Shown here: positions 16,234 through 24,507 of the stretch, in pieces
How positions within the stretch are numbered: position 1 is the stretch's first letter
Layout: each line of letters starts with the position of its first letter
NCBI RefSeq assembly: GCF_041916735.1
Contig: NZ_JAYRYY010000006.1
Reading direction: 5' to 3' (one strand)
Length of the DNA: 64,000 nt
Origin: Zoogloea sp016790385
GTDB taxonomy: Bacteria; Pseudomonadota; Gammaproteobacteria; Burkholderiales; Rhodocyclaceae
The notes under the pieces: model-generated
Seen by the model: only the letters and a program-made list of their open reading frames with translations
Told to the model about the DNA's origin: nothing
The model's database searches: none
Translations under genes and position numbers: made by a program

Positions 16234-16617
16234 TCAGTTGCCTCTGGTGGCCAGGGCACGTCTCAGGTTGCGTTCGGTCTGCCAGCTGCGCCGCAGGGGG
16301 TCGGCATGGGCATGGAGGCGGCTCTCCTCGGGCGTCTGGGCATGAAAGCTCTCCAGGGTGCGCTGAAGGAGTTCCAGGTGCGGCAGCATGGTGCCAAAGA
16401 AGACGACGGTATCGTCCCGCTGGATGAGCAGGGTGGGAAAGTTCTCCACGTCGTAGTCGTCCACCAGATCGGCGTCGTCCTCCACGTCGATCCACAGGAA
16501 GCGTGCCGCGGGAAACTGCGCGGCGAGCGCATGAAAGCCCGACTGGTAGTCCCGGCAGGTGCCGCACCAGGCCGCGCAAAGGCAGGCGACAAGGAACTCA
16601 GGGTTGTCGTCGTTCAT
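16234..16617 (-). CDS. Thioredoxin-family protein (CGTC active site)
   Basis: 127 residues from the ATG at 16617. The thioredoxin fold is recognisable from the active site WCGTC (residues 17-21; CxxC as CGTC), the central FLWIDVEDDADLVDDYDV strand and the cis-Pro region VENFPTLLI. The fold lacks a signal peptide, so it is cytoplasmic. The ATG overlaps the stop of the preceding Cys-containing small gene (ATGA), so the two are probably translated together. Confidence 0.85.
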   Translation of the reverse strand: MNDDNPEFLVACLCAAWCGTCRDYQSGFHALAAQFPAARFLWIDVEDDADLVDDYDVENFPTLLIQRDDTVVFFGTMLPHLELLQRTLESFHAQTPEESRLHAHADPLRRSWQTERNLRRALATRGN

Positions 16618-16868
16618 GGGGCGGGTGTGTCGCGGGGGGCGGTGGCAGGGAGGGGCGCGGACGTGTCGAGGGCAAGCCATTTGACCCATTGGCCGCAGGC
16701 GTTGCGCGGGCCTCGCCGGCTGCTGCCGTGCCAGGGGCCTTCCTGACAGGGGCCGCGGTCATTGTCTTCGTCGTAGTCCACGGTGTCGGGCTCCTTGCCC
16801 GGTGTGCGCTCGCCCCCCCAGCGGTTGCAGCTGAGGCAGCGGCGGCGGTCGGCGGACTGGCTGGCCAC
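16614..16868 (-). CDS. Small Cys-containing protein coupled to thioredoxin-like gene
   Basis: 84 residues from a GTG start at 16868, three bases after the stop of the transglutaminase gene. The stop overlaps the start of the thioredoxin-like gene. It contains CLSCNRWGG near the N terminus, a single Cys in RGPCQEGP, and CGQWVKW in the middle, then a Thr/Pro/Ala-rich tail. The CxxC pair might bind zinc or be a thioredoxin substrate. The tight packing on both sides and the repeated Cys motifs support a true gene, but I cannot name the family. Confidence 0.62.
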   Translation of the reverse strand: MASQSADRRRCLSCNRWGGERTPGKEPDTVDYDEDNDRGPCQEGPWHGSSRRGPRNACGQWVKWLALDTSAPLPATAPRDTPAP

Positions 16869-16871
16869 GGC

Positions 16872-17783
16872 TCATGCACGGGTCTGGAGGTCGGTGGGCA
16901 GTACGGCGAGCTTGCGTACCTTGACGTCCACCTCCATGCCAATGAAGTCGCCGTCGTGGCCGGTGTAGCTGCCGGCAAGAGGGCTGGCCTGGGCCGGATC
17001 GCGCACATAGGCGACACGGATCAGGTGGTCGCCGCCGAACAGGCTGTTGGTGGGGTCGAAGGGCAGCCAGCCGGCGCCCGGCAGATAGATCTGTAGCCAG
17101 GCGTGGGTGGCGCCCGAGCCGATCATGCCCTCGGTGCCGCCATCGAGGGCCGGGTCGTAGAGGTAGCCGGATACGAAACGGGCGGCAAATCCAAGGCGGC
17201 GCACGACCTCCATCATGAACAGGGCATAGTCGCGGCAGGTGCCGCTTTTCAGTTCCAGGGTCTGCAATGGCGACTGGGTGCCTTCAACGTAGCGCGAGGT
17301 GTAGGAGAACTGTTCGCGGATGCCGGTGGCGATGTCGATCAGCAGTTCGCGGGTATTGCGGTGCTGACCTCGGGTGAGAAACCGGTCGGCCCACAGGCGT
17401 AGGTTGCCACCAGGGTCGGGGTAGCAGGGTTCGATGAAATTGCGCAGGTCGTAGCGCTCGGACACGCTGTATTCAAACGGGAAGACCTCCGCCGACGGTG
17501 CGAGCGGCAGCTCAATGTTGCGCACGCCCAGATGTTCGACCGCGACCCGGGCGACAAACTTAAGTTCGTCGGCCTGGCCGGGGATGTTGACGTAGGTGAC
17601 CGAATTGGAGAACACGTCGTGCACCCAGCGGATCTCGGCGTCAGGGCTTACGTCCAGGGTGCAGGTGAGCACGCGGATGTCGTGGCTGGTGCGTGGCAGG
17701 AACATCATTCGGTGTTCGCCGAAACTGACCGGCTTGCGGTAGCGGTAGAGCGTGGTGTGCTCGACTTCGAGGATGACCGACAT
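16872..17783 (-). CDS. Transglutaminase-like cysteine peptidase family protein
   Basis: 303 residues. The N-terminal beta domain (Bact_transglu_N, residues 1-85, starting EVEHTTLYRY) is followed by a transglutaminase core with the Cys-His-Asp triad: Cys183 in SGTCRDYA, His227 in ATHAWLQIY and Asp243 in PFDPTN. Proteins of this type are often encoded with alpha-E proteins and circularly permuted ATP-grasp partners; those partners are not in this window. The role may be in peptide or amide ligation or hydrolysis; the substrate is unknown. It is first in a run with the small Cys protein, thioredoxin and HIT genes. Confidence 0.88.
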   Translation of the reverse strand: MSVILEVEHTTLYRYRKPVSFGEHRMMFLPRTSHDIRVLTCTLDVSPDAEIRWVHDVFSNSVTYVNIPGQADELKFVARVAVEHLGVRNIELPLAPSAEVFPFEYSVSERYDLRNFIEPCYPDPGGNLRLWADRFLTRGQHRNTRELLIDIATGIREQFSYTSRYVEGTQSPLQTLELKSGTCRDYALFMMEVVRRLGFAARFVSGYLYDPALDGGTEGMIGSGATHAWLQIYLPGAGWLPFDPTNSLFGGDHLIRVAYVRDPAQASPLAGSYTGHDGDFIGMEVDVKVRKLAVLPTDLQTRA

Positions 17784-17858
17784 GGGTGCGCCTTCCGAAG
17801 GGGATCATCCCGATTATGGGGCAGAAACCCCGTCGTGCCTTCCCTTAACGTGTCGGAC

Positions 17859-18518
17859 TCACTTGCGCAGGGGCGCCCGGAGCGCGTCGAAGCGTGCCGG
17901 GGCCACATATTGCAGCAGCTCCCGGCCCTTGCTGTCGAGCACGATGTCGAGCCCTTTGGCGGGGTAGAGCAGATGTTCCAGGTGCTCATTGACGCGGATG
18001 CGCTCGGCGGGCTGACCGAAGCGCTCGAGAATCACGCTCTCGTCCAGTTGGGCGCTGGGGATGAAGGCGATGCCGCGGATCGGTGCGGCCAGGGCGGCGG
18101 CCCGGTCGGCTTCGGCCAGGGTGGCCTTGCGGGTGGTGCTTTGCATGTACTCGGTCTTGGGGGCGCGCTCGCGCATGCCCTCGATGATTTCCTTGGGCAG
18201 ATCGGCGGTGATGATCAGCTTGCCGGCGACAAAGCCGAGGGTGATGCTCTCGTAGTAACCCTCGGCGTTGCCGGTCTCCTGGGGTTCGGCAACGATGGCC
18301 AACTGCATCTCGTTGCCGAAACGGGTCCGGGCGTCGGCCAGGGTGCTGCGGCCGAGGGTCAGGTCGAAGACCTTTGACTCGCCGCTGGGCAGGGTTTCGA
18401 TCTGCCAGGGCAGGCCGGAGGTGGGCACGGCCTGGGGGTCGTAGTGGGTGAACTGCCAGACCACGGGCCCGATGAGGACAGCCAGGGCCAGAAGGATGAT
18501 GCCGAGGGCGAATTTCAT
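17859..18518 (-). CDS. Conserved hypothetical membrane-anchored protein
   Basis: 219 residues. One N-terminal TM anchor (residues 3-22, MKFALGIILLALAVLIGPVVW) is followed by a periplasmic domain with no Cys. Visible landmarks are the strand VFDLTLGRSTLADARTRFG and a C-terminal LLYPAKGLDIVLDSKGRELLQYV. The second half looks like the SmpA/BamE-like style of a small-repeat fold, but I cannot name a family. It lies 9 bp after rlhA in the same direction, so it may share its transcript. Confidence 0.72.
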   Translation of the reverse strand: MKFALGIILLALAVLIGPVVWQFTHYDPQAVPTSGLPWQIETLPSGESKVFDLTLGRSTLADARTRFGNEMQLAIVAEPQETGNAEGYYESITLGFVAGKLIITADLPKEIIEGMRERAPKTEYMQSTTRKATLAEADRAAALAAPIRGIAFIPSAQLDESVILERFGQPAERIRVNEHLEHLLYPAKGLDIVLDSKGRELLQYVAPARFDALRAPLRK

Positions 18519-18527
18519 GGGCGGGGA

Positions 18528-20465
18528 TCAGTGGGGGGCGTGGAAGCCCGCAGGCACCTTGGCGTGGAACACCACCGGGACGGCCGGGGTGTCGAGTACC
18601 GACTGGCGGATGCGGCCGATGACGTGCATCTCGCAGCGCTTGCAGTCGAACTTGAGGGTCAGTTTTTCCTTGCCGTTGATCAGGGTCATCGGGTCGGGCT
18701 TGATGCCTTTCACTTCCTTCGGGCACAGGTTGAAGCTGTAGCGCAGGCAGTGCTTGGTGATCATCAGGGAGGCGTCATCGGTGTGCTCGTTGGCCTCGTA
18801 GGCCGCCTCGATGAGTTCGACGCCGTGGCGGTGATAGAAGTCCCGGGCCTTCTGGTTGAGCACATTGGCCAGATAGCTGAGTTCCGTCTCGGGGTAGGGC
18901 ACGGGCGGCTCGACGGCGGGGCGGGGTGACAGACGTGGCAGGGCGGCCAGGCGGGCAGCTTCGAGCCTTTCCACCGCGTCCCGACGCAGGGCGTTGATGG
19001 CGCCGGCGGGGAGGAACCACGCTGCGGACAACTGCAAGTCGATGCGGCGGGCTTCGAAAATCGTCGCGCCCAGCTTGCCCAGGCTGTCCTTCAGGCTGCC
19101 TAAGGCACGTTCGGCATCCTTGGCGGGCTCCTTGGCGTGGGGCAGGTGGGCGCTGACCGAGACGCCGGTTTCGTCGGTAAGGGCGAGGGCGAAACCGTCG
19201 GCGATTTCGGTAAATACCATATCCACGGCAATGCGGCGTTCGGCGGATTTCTTTTCGAGCATGCGCTCGAATTCATGGTCGCGGTTGCGGAACAGGCCGC
19301 TGCCCGGGAAAAGATCGGACGGCAGGGGCTCGGCGGTATGCACACGGAAATCTTCGCCGATCTTCTCGGCACGGTTCACCCGCAGGCCGACCAGCTCGCC
19401 CTTGCGATCGTAGAAGCTGAGCCCGTCACCATTGTGCAGCTCGACCGCGCTGGTGGTGTCGAAGTGGCGGCGCTGTTTGCCATCCAGGCGGATCACGCTG
19501 CCCACCGGCTCGCCGACAAACTTGGGTGAGTCGAAGGCGCCGATGTCTGCGGTCCGGCCGTTCACGAAGTAGTCGGTGGCGCCCCGGTTGAAGGTCTTAT
19601 CGGCAAGGGGCTGGAACAGGAAGGTGCTGCGCCCGGCGGATGTGCGCGAGTACTCGGGCGCGTCCTCCATGATGCCGTCAAGGATCAGGCGGTAGTGGGC
19701 GGTGATGTTCTTGACGTAGGCCATGTCTTTATAGCGGCCTTCGATCTTGAAGCTGCTGATGCCTGCGTCGGCCAGGGCGCGAATGTTGGCGCTCTGGTTG
19801 TTGTCTTTCATGGATAGCAGGTGCTGGTTGCTGGCCACCAGGTTGCCGTCCTTGTCCGACAGGTCGTAGGGCAGGCGGCAGGCCTGGGAGCATTCACCGC
19901 GGTTGGCGCTGCGCCCGGTGTGGGCGTGGCTGATGTAGCACTGCCCCGAGAAGGCCACGCACAGGGCGCCGTGGATGAAGAACTCCAGGGTGCAGTCGGT
20001 GGCGGCAGCCACCTTTTTGATCTCGTTGAGGGTCATTTCCCGCGCCAGCACGATCTGGGAGAAGCCCACGTCCTGGAGGAAGCGCGCCTTCTCGGGGTGG
20101 CGGATGTCGGTCTGGGTGCTGGCGTGGAGCTGGATGGGCGGCAGGTCGAGTTCGAGCAGACCCATGTCCTGGACGATCAGGGCGTCGGCACCGGCTTCGT
20201 GCACCTGGCGGATCAGGCGGGTGGCACCTTCCAGCTCGGCGTCGTGGAAGATGGTGTTGCAGGTGACGAAGACCCGTGCGCCAAAGCGGTGGGCATGGCG
20301 CGCCAGGCGTTCGATGTCGGCGACGGTGTTTTCGGCGTTGGCCCGTGCCCCGAAGGCCGGCCCCCCGATGTAGATGGCGTCGGCGCCATGGTTGACCGCT
20401 TCGATGCCGATGTCGGCGGTGCGGGCCGGGGCGAGGAGTTCGAGCTGCGTACGGGAGTGGTTCAT
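18528..20465 (-). CDS. rlhA: 23S rRNA 5-hydroxycytidine synthase RlhA (peptidase U32 family)
   Basis: 645 residues from MNHSRTQLELLAPARTADIG, matching the N terminus of E. coli RlhA/YdcP and close to its length (653). U32 hallmarks are seen: IYIGGPAFGAR, a VQDMGLLELDLPPIQLHAST segment, the metal/FeS cysteine region SANRGECSQACRLPY near 225, KIEGRYKDMAYVKNITAHYR, and a C-terminal CKRCEMHVIG motif. It differs from the shorter TrhP/YegQ paralog by the extra C-terminal domain. RlhA hydroxylates C2501 of 23S rRNA, using prephenate and iron. The gene stands alone with the anchored protein downstream. Confidence 0.93.
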   Translation of the reverse strand: MNHSRTQLELLAPARTADIGIEAVNHGADAIYIGGPAFGARANAENTVADIERLARHAHRFGARVFVTCNTIFHDAELEGATRLIRQVHEAGADALIVQDMGLLELDLPPIQLHASTQTDIRHPEKARFLQDVGFSQIVLAREMTLNEIKKVAAATDCTLEFFIHGALCVAFSGQCYISHAHTGRSANRGECSQACRLPYDLSDKDGNLVASNQHLLSMKDNNQSANIRALADAGISSFKIEGRYKDMAYVKNITAHYRLILDGIMEDAPEYSRTSAGRSTFLFQPLADKTFNRGATDYFVNGRTADIGAFDSPKFVGEPVGSVIRLDGKQRRHFDTTSAVELHNGDGLSFYDRKGELVGLRVNRAEKIGEDFRVHTAEPLPSDLFPGSGLFRNRDHEFERMLEKKSAERRIAVDMVFTEIADGFALALTDETGVSVSAHLPHAKEPAKDAERALGSLKDSLGKLGATIFEARRIDLQLSAAWFLPAGAINALRRDAVERLEAARLAALPRLSPRPAVEPPVPYPETELSYLANVLNQKARDFYHRHGVELIEAAYEANEHTDDASLMITKHCLRYSFNLCPKEVKGIKPDPMTLINGKEKLTLKFDCKRCEMHVIGRIRQSVLDTPAVPVVFHAKVPAGFHAPH

Positions 20466-20625
20466 CGGGTGCTCTCGGGGGTGGATGTGCTGCTCAGACG
20501 GCAGCTTGCAACCCGCCATTATCACCGCTGACGCCGGGAGCGTCGACCATGCCCGGGAAAGCAAGGCTTGGCGCGGGGCCGAGGCGCTGGGACAATCCGG
20601 CTCTCATTCAAACAAGGGCCGCAAC

Positions 20626-20829
20626 ATGGAATCCCGACTGATGGAAATCGAGATCAAGCTCGCCCTCACCGAAGACCTGGTGGATACCCTCAACCTCACC
20701 GTGCACCGGCAGCAGGAGCAGATTGACGCCCTGCAGCGCCAGCTCGCGGCGTTGGCACGGCAGCTTCAGTCGTCCACACCGTCGGCGGAGGCAAGGGATC
20801 TGCGGGATGAAATCCCGCCCCACTACTGA
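20626..20829 (+). CDS. slyX: SlyX family protein
   Basis: 67 residues from the ATG at 20626 (MESRLMEIEIKLALTEDLVDTLN); a longer ORF start is out of family. It is a short coiled-coil protein with the SlyX pattern LNxxVxRQQxQIDxLxxQL and ends in EIPPHY, the conserved SlyX tail. Function is not settled, although slyX is found next to slyD in enterics. It is divergent from rlhA and convergent with the cyclase gene. Confidence 0.93.
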   Translation: MESRLMEIEIKLALTEDLVDTLNLTVHRQQEQIDALQRQLAALARQLQSSTPSAEARDLRDEIPPHY

Positions 20830-20847
20830 CGGGCGCCAGCGCCCGGC

Positions 20848-22125
20848 TCACGCCGCTTCCGTGGCGTGTCGGCGGCTTGCCGGGCTGACGGAAAACACGC
20901 GCGGGCTTTTCAGGCGATAGACCGGGACATAGCCTTTGCCCTTGAGGAAGAGCAGCAGGGGCTTGGCAAAGACGAAGGCATTGCGCAGTCGTTCGAACAT
21001 GCGCCCATCGCATTGGATCACGCTGGGTTCGCCTTCCGTGCACAGGCGGTATGCCAGGTTGACCGTGTCGCCCCACAGGTCATAGATGAACTTTCCCCGT
21101 CCGACCACTCCCGCCACCACCGGGCCCGAGGCGATGCCGATACGCAGTTCGAGCGTCAGGCCATCGGTAATCCCGGCGTCGCGCAGGGTGGCTTGCATGG
21201 CGATGGCCAGGGACGCTGCCGCGGCGTGGGGTTCGCGGGGATGGGCGTTGAGGCCGCCGGCCACCATGTAGCCGTCACCAATGGTCTTGATCCGCTCCAG
21301 GCCTCTTTCTTCGGTCAGCTCGTCAAAGCGGCAGAAGATCCGGTTAAGGAGTGCGAAGACCTGGGTCGGGGGCATGTCGCTGGCGATGCGGGTGTAGTTG
21401 ACGATGTCGGCGAACATCACCACCACCTCGGGATGCCCGTCGGCGATGGTGCCGGACTGCTCCTTCAGCCGCGCGGCGATGGGGGCGGGAAGGATGTTGA
21501 GGAGCAGGCGCTCGGAGCGATCCTGTTCGTGGCGCAGTTGTCGGTGGGCGGCGGCAAGTCGGGCGCGGGTTCTGCCCCGCTGGCGCAGGGCAAAGCTGAG
21601 CACGGGGTAAAGCACACCGGAAACGAGCGCCACATGCAGGGCGGTAAATGCCGGGCTTCCCGCCTCCGGGGCAATCCCCGCCGACAGGGCGGTGAGGGCA
21701 AGAAAGCCGACAAACCACAGGTTGGGCGCGGTGTTGCCTGCGGTGAGCAGGGCACACGCAGGGGCGACGACCGCCCAGAGGGCCAGTCCGGAGGTGGCCG
21801 GCGTGGGCGCTTGGGTGATCAGGTTGGCGAGGGGAAAGGCCAGCATCAGGCCGAGCTGACCACCGCGATAGGCGGAAAAGCGCCGGTGCCGGGGAAACAG
21901 GGCGTAGTTGAGTAGCACAAGGCTTGGTAGCAGTGCGCCGTGGATGGTCGAGAATCCGGGGGCGAACTGATGACCGAGAACGAGCCAGACCAGGGCGGCG
22001 GGTGCGAATAGGAGGCTGGTCAGGTTGAGCAGGGACAGACGCAGGCGGAGATCCTCGTCGTCCTCCGGGCGCGCACCGGCGTGGATCAAGCGGCTGATGA
22101 AGACGAGGGACCGGACGACCGGCAT
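20848..22125 (-). CDS. Membrane-bound class III adenylate cyclase
   Basis: 425 residues. About six N-terminal TM helices (35-52, 62-78, 90-105, 115-130, 135-150, 165-180) precede a linker (LLLNILPAPIAARLKEQ) and the catalytic domain at about 232-400. Metal-binding Asp240 (VVVMFADIVNYT) and Asp284 (KTIGDGYM) are present. The ATP-selecting pair Lys280 and Asp349 (IYDLWGDTVNLAYR), with Asn356 and Arg360 for transition-state stabilisation, are all intact, so an active adenylate cyclase is predicted. Membrane topology resembles the six-helix integral cyclases. It lies downstream of the pseudopilin cluster, and cAMP could act on the cNMP-binding channel in this window. Confidence 0.92.
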   Translation of the reverse strand: MPVVRSLVFISRLIHAGARPEDDEDLRLRLSLLNLTSLLFAPAALVWLVLGHQFAPGFSTIHGALLPSLVLLNYALFPRHRRFSAYRGGQLGLMLAFPLANLITQAPTPATSGLALWAVVAPACALLTAGNTAPNLWFVGFLALTALSAGIAPEAGSPAFTALHVALVSGVLYPVLSFALRQRGRTRARLAAAHRQLRHEQDRSERLLLNILPAPIAARLKEQSGTIADGHPEVVVMFADIVNYTRIASDMPPTQVFALLNRIFCRFDELTEERGLERIKTIGDGYMVAGGLNAHPREPHAAAASLAIAMQATLRDAGITDGLTLELRIGIASGPVVAGVVGRGKFIYDLWGDTVNLAYRLCTEGEPSVIQCDGRMFERLRNAFVFAKPLLLFLKGKGYVPVYRLKSPRVFSVSPASRRHATEAA

Positions 22126-22221
22126 GGCATGACCCGTATTGCTTGGACCGGCCCGAGTGTCATGCCGGTGGCGCTCGGGGTCAAGGGGGTGTTTGTTTCC
22201 TTGCCATGGCAGTGTGTGTCG

Positions 22222-22914
22222 TCAGGGCAGGCGATCGACGCCGATCAGGCGGTGAGCTATGAGGTTGGGTGAGATCCAGGTCACCCGGTCGTCGAAGGCG
22301 CCGCCCGGCGCGGCGGGGTTTTCGGACAGCCCGCGGCTGACGAACAGGCGGCCATTGTCGTCCGCGTTGCGGGCCTCGTCGCTGCCGGGCAGTGGCGGGG
22401 GGCGCTGACTGCCGTCGGCGGAAAATGCGCCCAGACCATTCGGGCCGTGGGACAGGACGACCACTGGCGTCAGGCCGCCGGCGGTGGTGAGTTTGAGTTC
22501 GGCACCGTCCAGGTTGCGGGTGACGATCTCGATGGTGCCGTCCTCGACGTTGATGATTTTCCGGGTGTATGCGGGGGAGACGGCGTAACGCAGACGCTGG
22601 GACCATCCGTCCACACCCTGTATGCCAAGGGTGGCCCAGGGCAGCAGGCCCGCGTGTCGACCGCAGGTGCTGCCGTTGCGGTCCTCGGCGCCGTCCTGGG
22701 CGCTCCGGGCCGGGCAGGGAAAGTTGCCCTTGCGCATGGCGTAGCCGAGCAGGGTGTCGCGGGCTTCTGCCAGGGCGTCATCGGTGGCGCCTTCCGCCCT
22801 GCGGGCCAGATGGTTGGCCAGCCCCGTGCCCAGACTGCCCGCGAGCAGGCTGAGGATGAGCAGTACGACGGCCATTTCGATGAGGGTGAAACCGGTGCTG
22901 GGGTGGTGTTTCAT
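22222..22914 (-). CDS. Type II/IV pseudopilin-like protein with prepilin leader
   Basis: 230 residues. The N terminus MKHHPSTGFTLIEMAVVLLILSLLAGS is a classic type IV prepilin leader: cleavage after Gly8 before Phe, then the hydrophobic helix with Glu5 of the mature protein (FTLIE). The body has a PCP-type motif NFPCPARS, two Cys (STCGRH) and LLPWATLG, followed by a GWSQRLRYAVS segment. These motifs also occur in the next gene upstream (LPCPD, GRLPYLTL), so the two are homologous. A prepilin peptidase (not in the window) would be needed to process it. Confidence 0.85.
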   Translation of the reverse strand: MKHHPSTGFTLIEMAVVLLILSLLAGSLGTGLANHLARRAEGATDDALAEARDTLLGYAMRKGNFPCPARSAQDGAEDRNGSTCGRHAGLLPWATLGIQGVDGWSQRLRYAVSPAYTRKIINVEDGTIEIVTRNLDGAELKLTTAGGLTPVVVLSHGPNGLGAFSADGSQRPPPLPGSDEARNADDNGRLFVSRGLSENPAAPGGAFDDRVTWISPNLIAHRLIGVDRLP

Positions 22915-22931
22915 GGTCGGACGGGATCAGG

Positions 22932-24137
22932 TCAAGGCAGGCATAGGGCGACGTCATTGGAGGCCGGTCGGTTTGGGCCAGCGGTGGGAAGGTCGATCCG
23001 GGTGGGCATCGCGCCAAGTTGCCCCGTCGTCAGGGCGGCAAGGGTGGTGTCCTCCAGGTAGGCATCGTTGCCCTGCTGTTCCAGCGGGGGGAGTCGGCGC
23101 TGGCCGCCCAGGCGTTCTCCGCCAAAGATCAGGGCGCCACGGCATGTCTGACCAAGGCCCGTCAGACAGCGCCCGCCGCTGGTGCAGCGGGCGTATCGCA
23201 TCATGCCCGCCCAGTTGCCGGCCGGGTCGCGCAGCTCGGGGGTGCGGCATGGCCCCTGGAGCCGGTCGATGGCGGGCATTCGGCCAAGGCGCACCGGGCC
23301 GTGCGCTTCGCCGTCGAGGGGCTCGGGCAGGGCGCTGGTGCTCAGGCAGTCGGCCAGGGATTGAAAGACCTTTTGCAGGTGGCTGCCAAAGTTGCCGCGG
23401 CGTTCAAGCTGTTGGTAAATATCGTCGGTTGCGATGGTGAGCAGGCGGTCGTTGCTTTCCGGGCGTGTGGTTGGCACGTCGATGGGCGGATTGCCAAGGG
23501 GAGATCCGATGATTTCAAGGTAGGCCTCGATGTGGCGGGCCTCCGGATCGCCGCCGCAACGCCCCGGGCCTGGGCTGCGCTGCTGGCCGGGCATCGGGCT
23601 GCCGGGGGCGATGATCAGGGCGGCCGCCAGGCCGGCCTGATCGCCGGGCAGGGCGATCACCTGTCCGGCACCATCCCGCAGACGGAATCCGCCGGTACTG
23701 TCCCAGTTCAAGGCTTCGGGCTTGGGGTTGTTCTTGAAGGTGCCGGCGACGGCATACCAGAGGCATTCTCCGGCGCCATCGCGGAGATCGGGCAGGTTTA
23801 GGGTGAGGTAGGGCAGACGGCCTACCGCGGGCCGGCCCTGCTGGCCGCAGGTTTCGGATGAGCCGTCACCGTCGAGGTCCGGGCAGGGCAGGTAGCCGAA
23901 ATCCGCGGTTGGGTGCTCCTTGTTGCGGTAGGTGGCGGCAAAGCCGAGCAAGGCCTCCCGGGCGGTCTGGAGTGCCCGGGTGGTGCGGAGATCGGCTTGG
24001 AGCTGACGTGCGGCCCGATCCGCCGGGGTGTCGTGGCGGGCCAGCAGCCAGCCCAAGCCACCCAGGGCGAGCAGCAGCACGAGGGCCGGCAGCAGCATCC
24101 CCTGTTGCCTGGCGCGTGGTGCGCTGGGAATGATCAT
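22932..24137 (-). CDS. Large pseudopilin-like secreted protein paired with the downstream pseudopilin
   Basis: 401 residues. The leader RQQGMLLPALVLLLALGGLGW is a positively charged segment plus hydrophobic helix of prepilin type, though it lacks the Glu5 typical of major pilins, as in PilX/PilY-like or GspK-like minor subunits. The body has LPCPDLDGDGSSETCGQQG and GRLPYLTLN, homologous to the downstream 230-aa protein, and further Cys pairs (CGGDPE, CTSGGRCLTGLGQTC) that could form disulfides. The gene is 17 bp upstream of the pseudopilin and overlaps the 108-aa gene (ATGA). Probably a minor pilus-tip component; family assignment is by motif only. Confidence 0.72.
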   Translation of the reverse strand: MIIPSAPRARQQGMLLPALVLLLALGGLGWLLARHDTPADRAARQLQADLRTTRALQTAREALLGFAATYRNKEHPTADFGYLPCPDLDGDGSSETCGQQGRPAVGRLPYLTLNLPDLRDGAGECLWYAVAGTFKNNPKPEALNWDSTGGFRLRDGAGQVIALPGDQAGLAAALIIAPGSPMPGQQRSPGPGRCGGDPEARHIEAYLEIIGSPLGNPPIDVPTTRPESNDRLLTIATDDIYQQLERRGNFGSHLQKVFQSLADCLSTSALPEPLDGEAHGPVRLGRMPAIDRLQGPCRTPELRDPAGNWAGMMRYARCTSGGRCLTGLGQTCRGALIFGGERLGGQRRLPPLEQQGNDAYLEDTTLAALTTGQLGAMPTRIDLPTAGPNRPASNDVALCLP

Positions 24138-24460
24138 CGAGGGGAAGGGTCGCCGACGCGCAGGCGGTGCCAGCGTCCGTCGCTGGCGGCGACCCGGGCG
24201 GTGGCGTCGTCCATGCGTATCTGGTGGGGCTGGGCGGCGTGGGCCTGCCCGTCGAGGAAGAGGGTGGGGTTGCCGGCACTGCGGGTGATGATGCCGTCAA
24301 GCCGTGGCGGCGGGGCCGGTGTTGGCGTCGGAGCGTGGTGGCGGAGTCGGGCGCGCTCGGCGGGGCTGAAGAAAAGCGTGCCGAGCGGTTCCGCCGCGGG
24401 GCAGGTGCCGGGAAGCAAGGTGAGCAGGGCGAAGGCGAAGCGTATCGATGTCCATGTCAT
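24134..24460 (-). CDS. Small secreted pilus-associated protein (MshK/GspC-like style)
   Basis: 108 residues. The signal peptide reaches about residue 23 (ending CPAA). The mature part is Pro/Thr-rich, then has a small domain with LDGIITRSAGNPTLFLDGQ and WHRLRVGD. The LDGII-RS pattern resembles MshK- and GspC-type periplasmic adaptor domains, but similarity is weak. The stop overlaps the start of the large pseudopilin-like gene, so a shared role in pilus or secretion assembly is likely. Confidence 0.68.
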   Translation of the reverse strand: MTWTSIRFAFALLTLLPGTCPAAEPLGTLFFSPAERARLRHHAPTPTPAPPPRLDGIITRSAGNPTLFLDGQAHAAQPHQIRMDDATARVAASDGRWHRLRVGDPSPR

Positions 24461-24507
24461 ATGGATACGAATTTAGCATGCTTCGGCCTTTGCCGGCCGC
24501 CCCGAAC

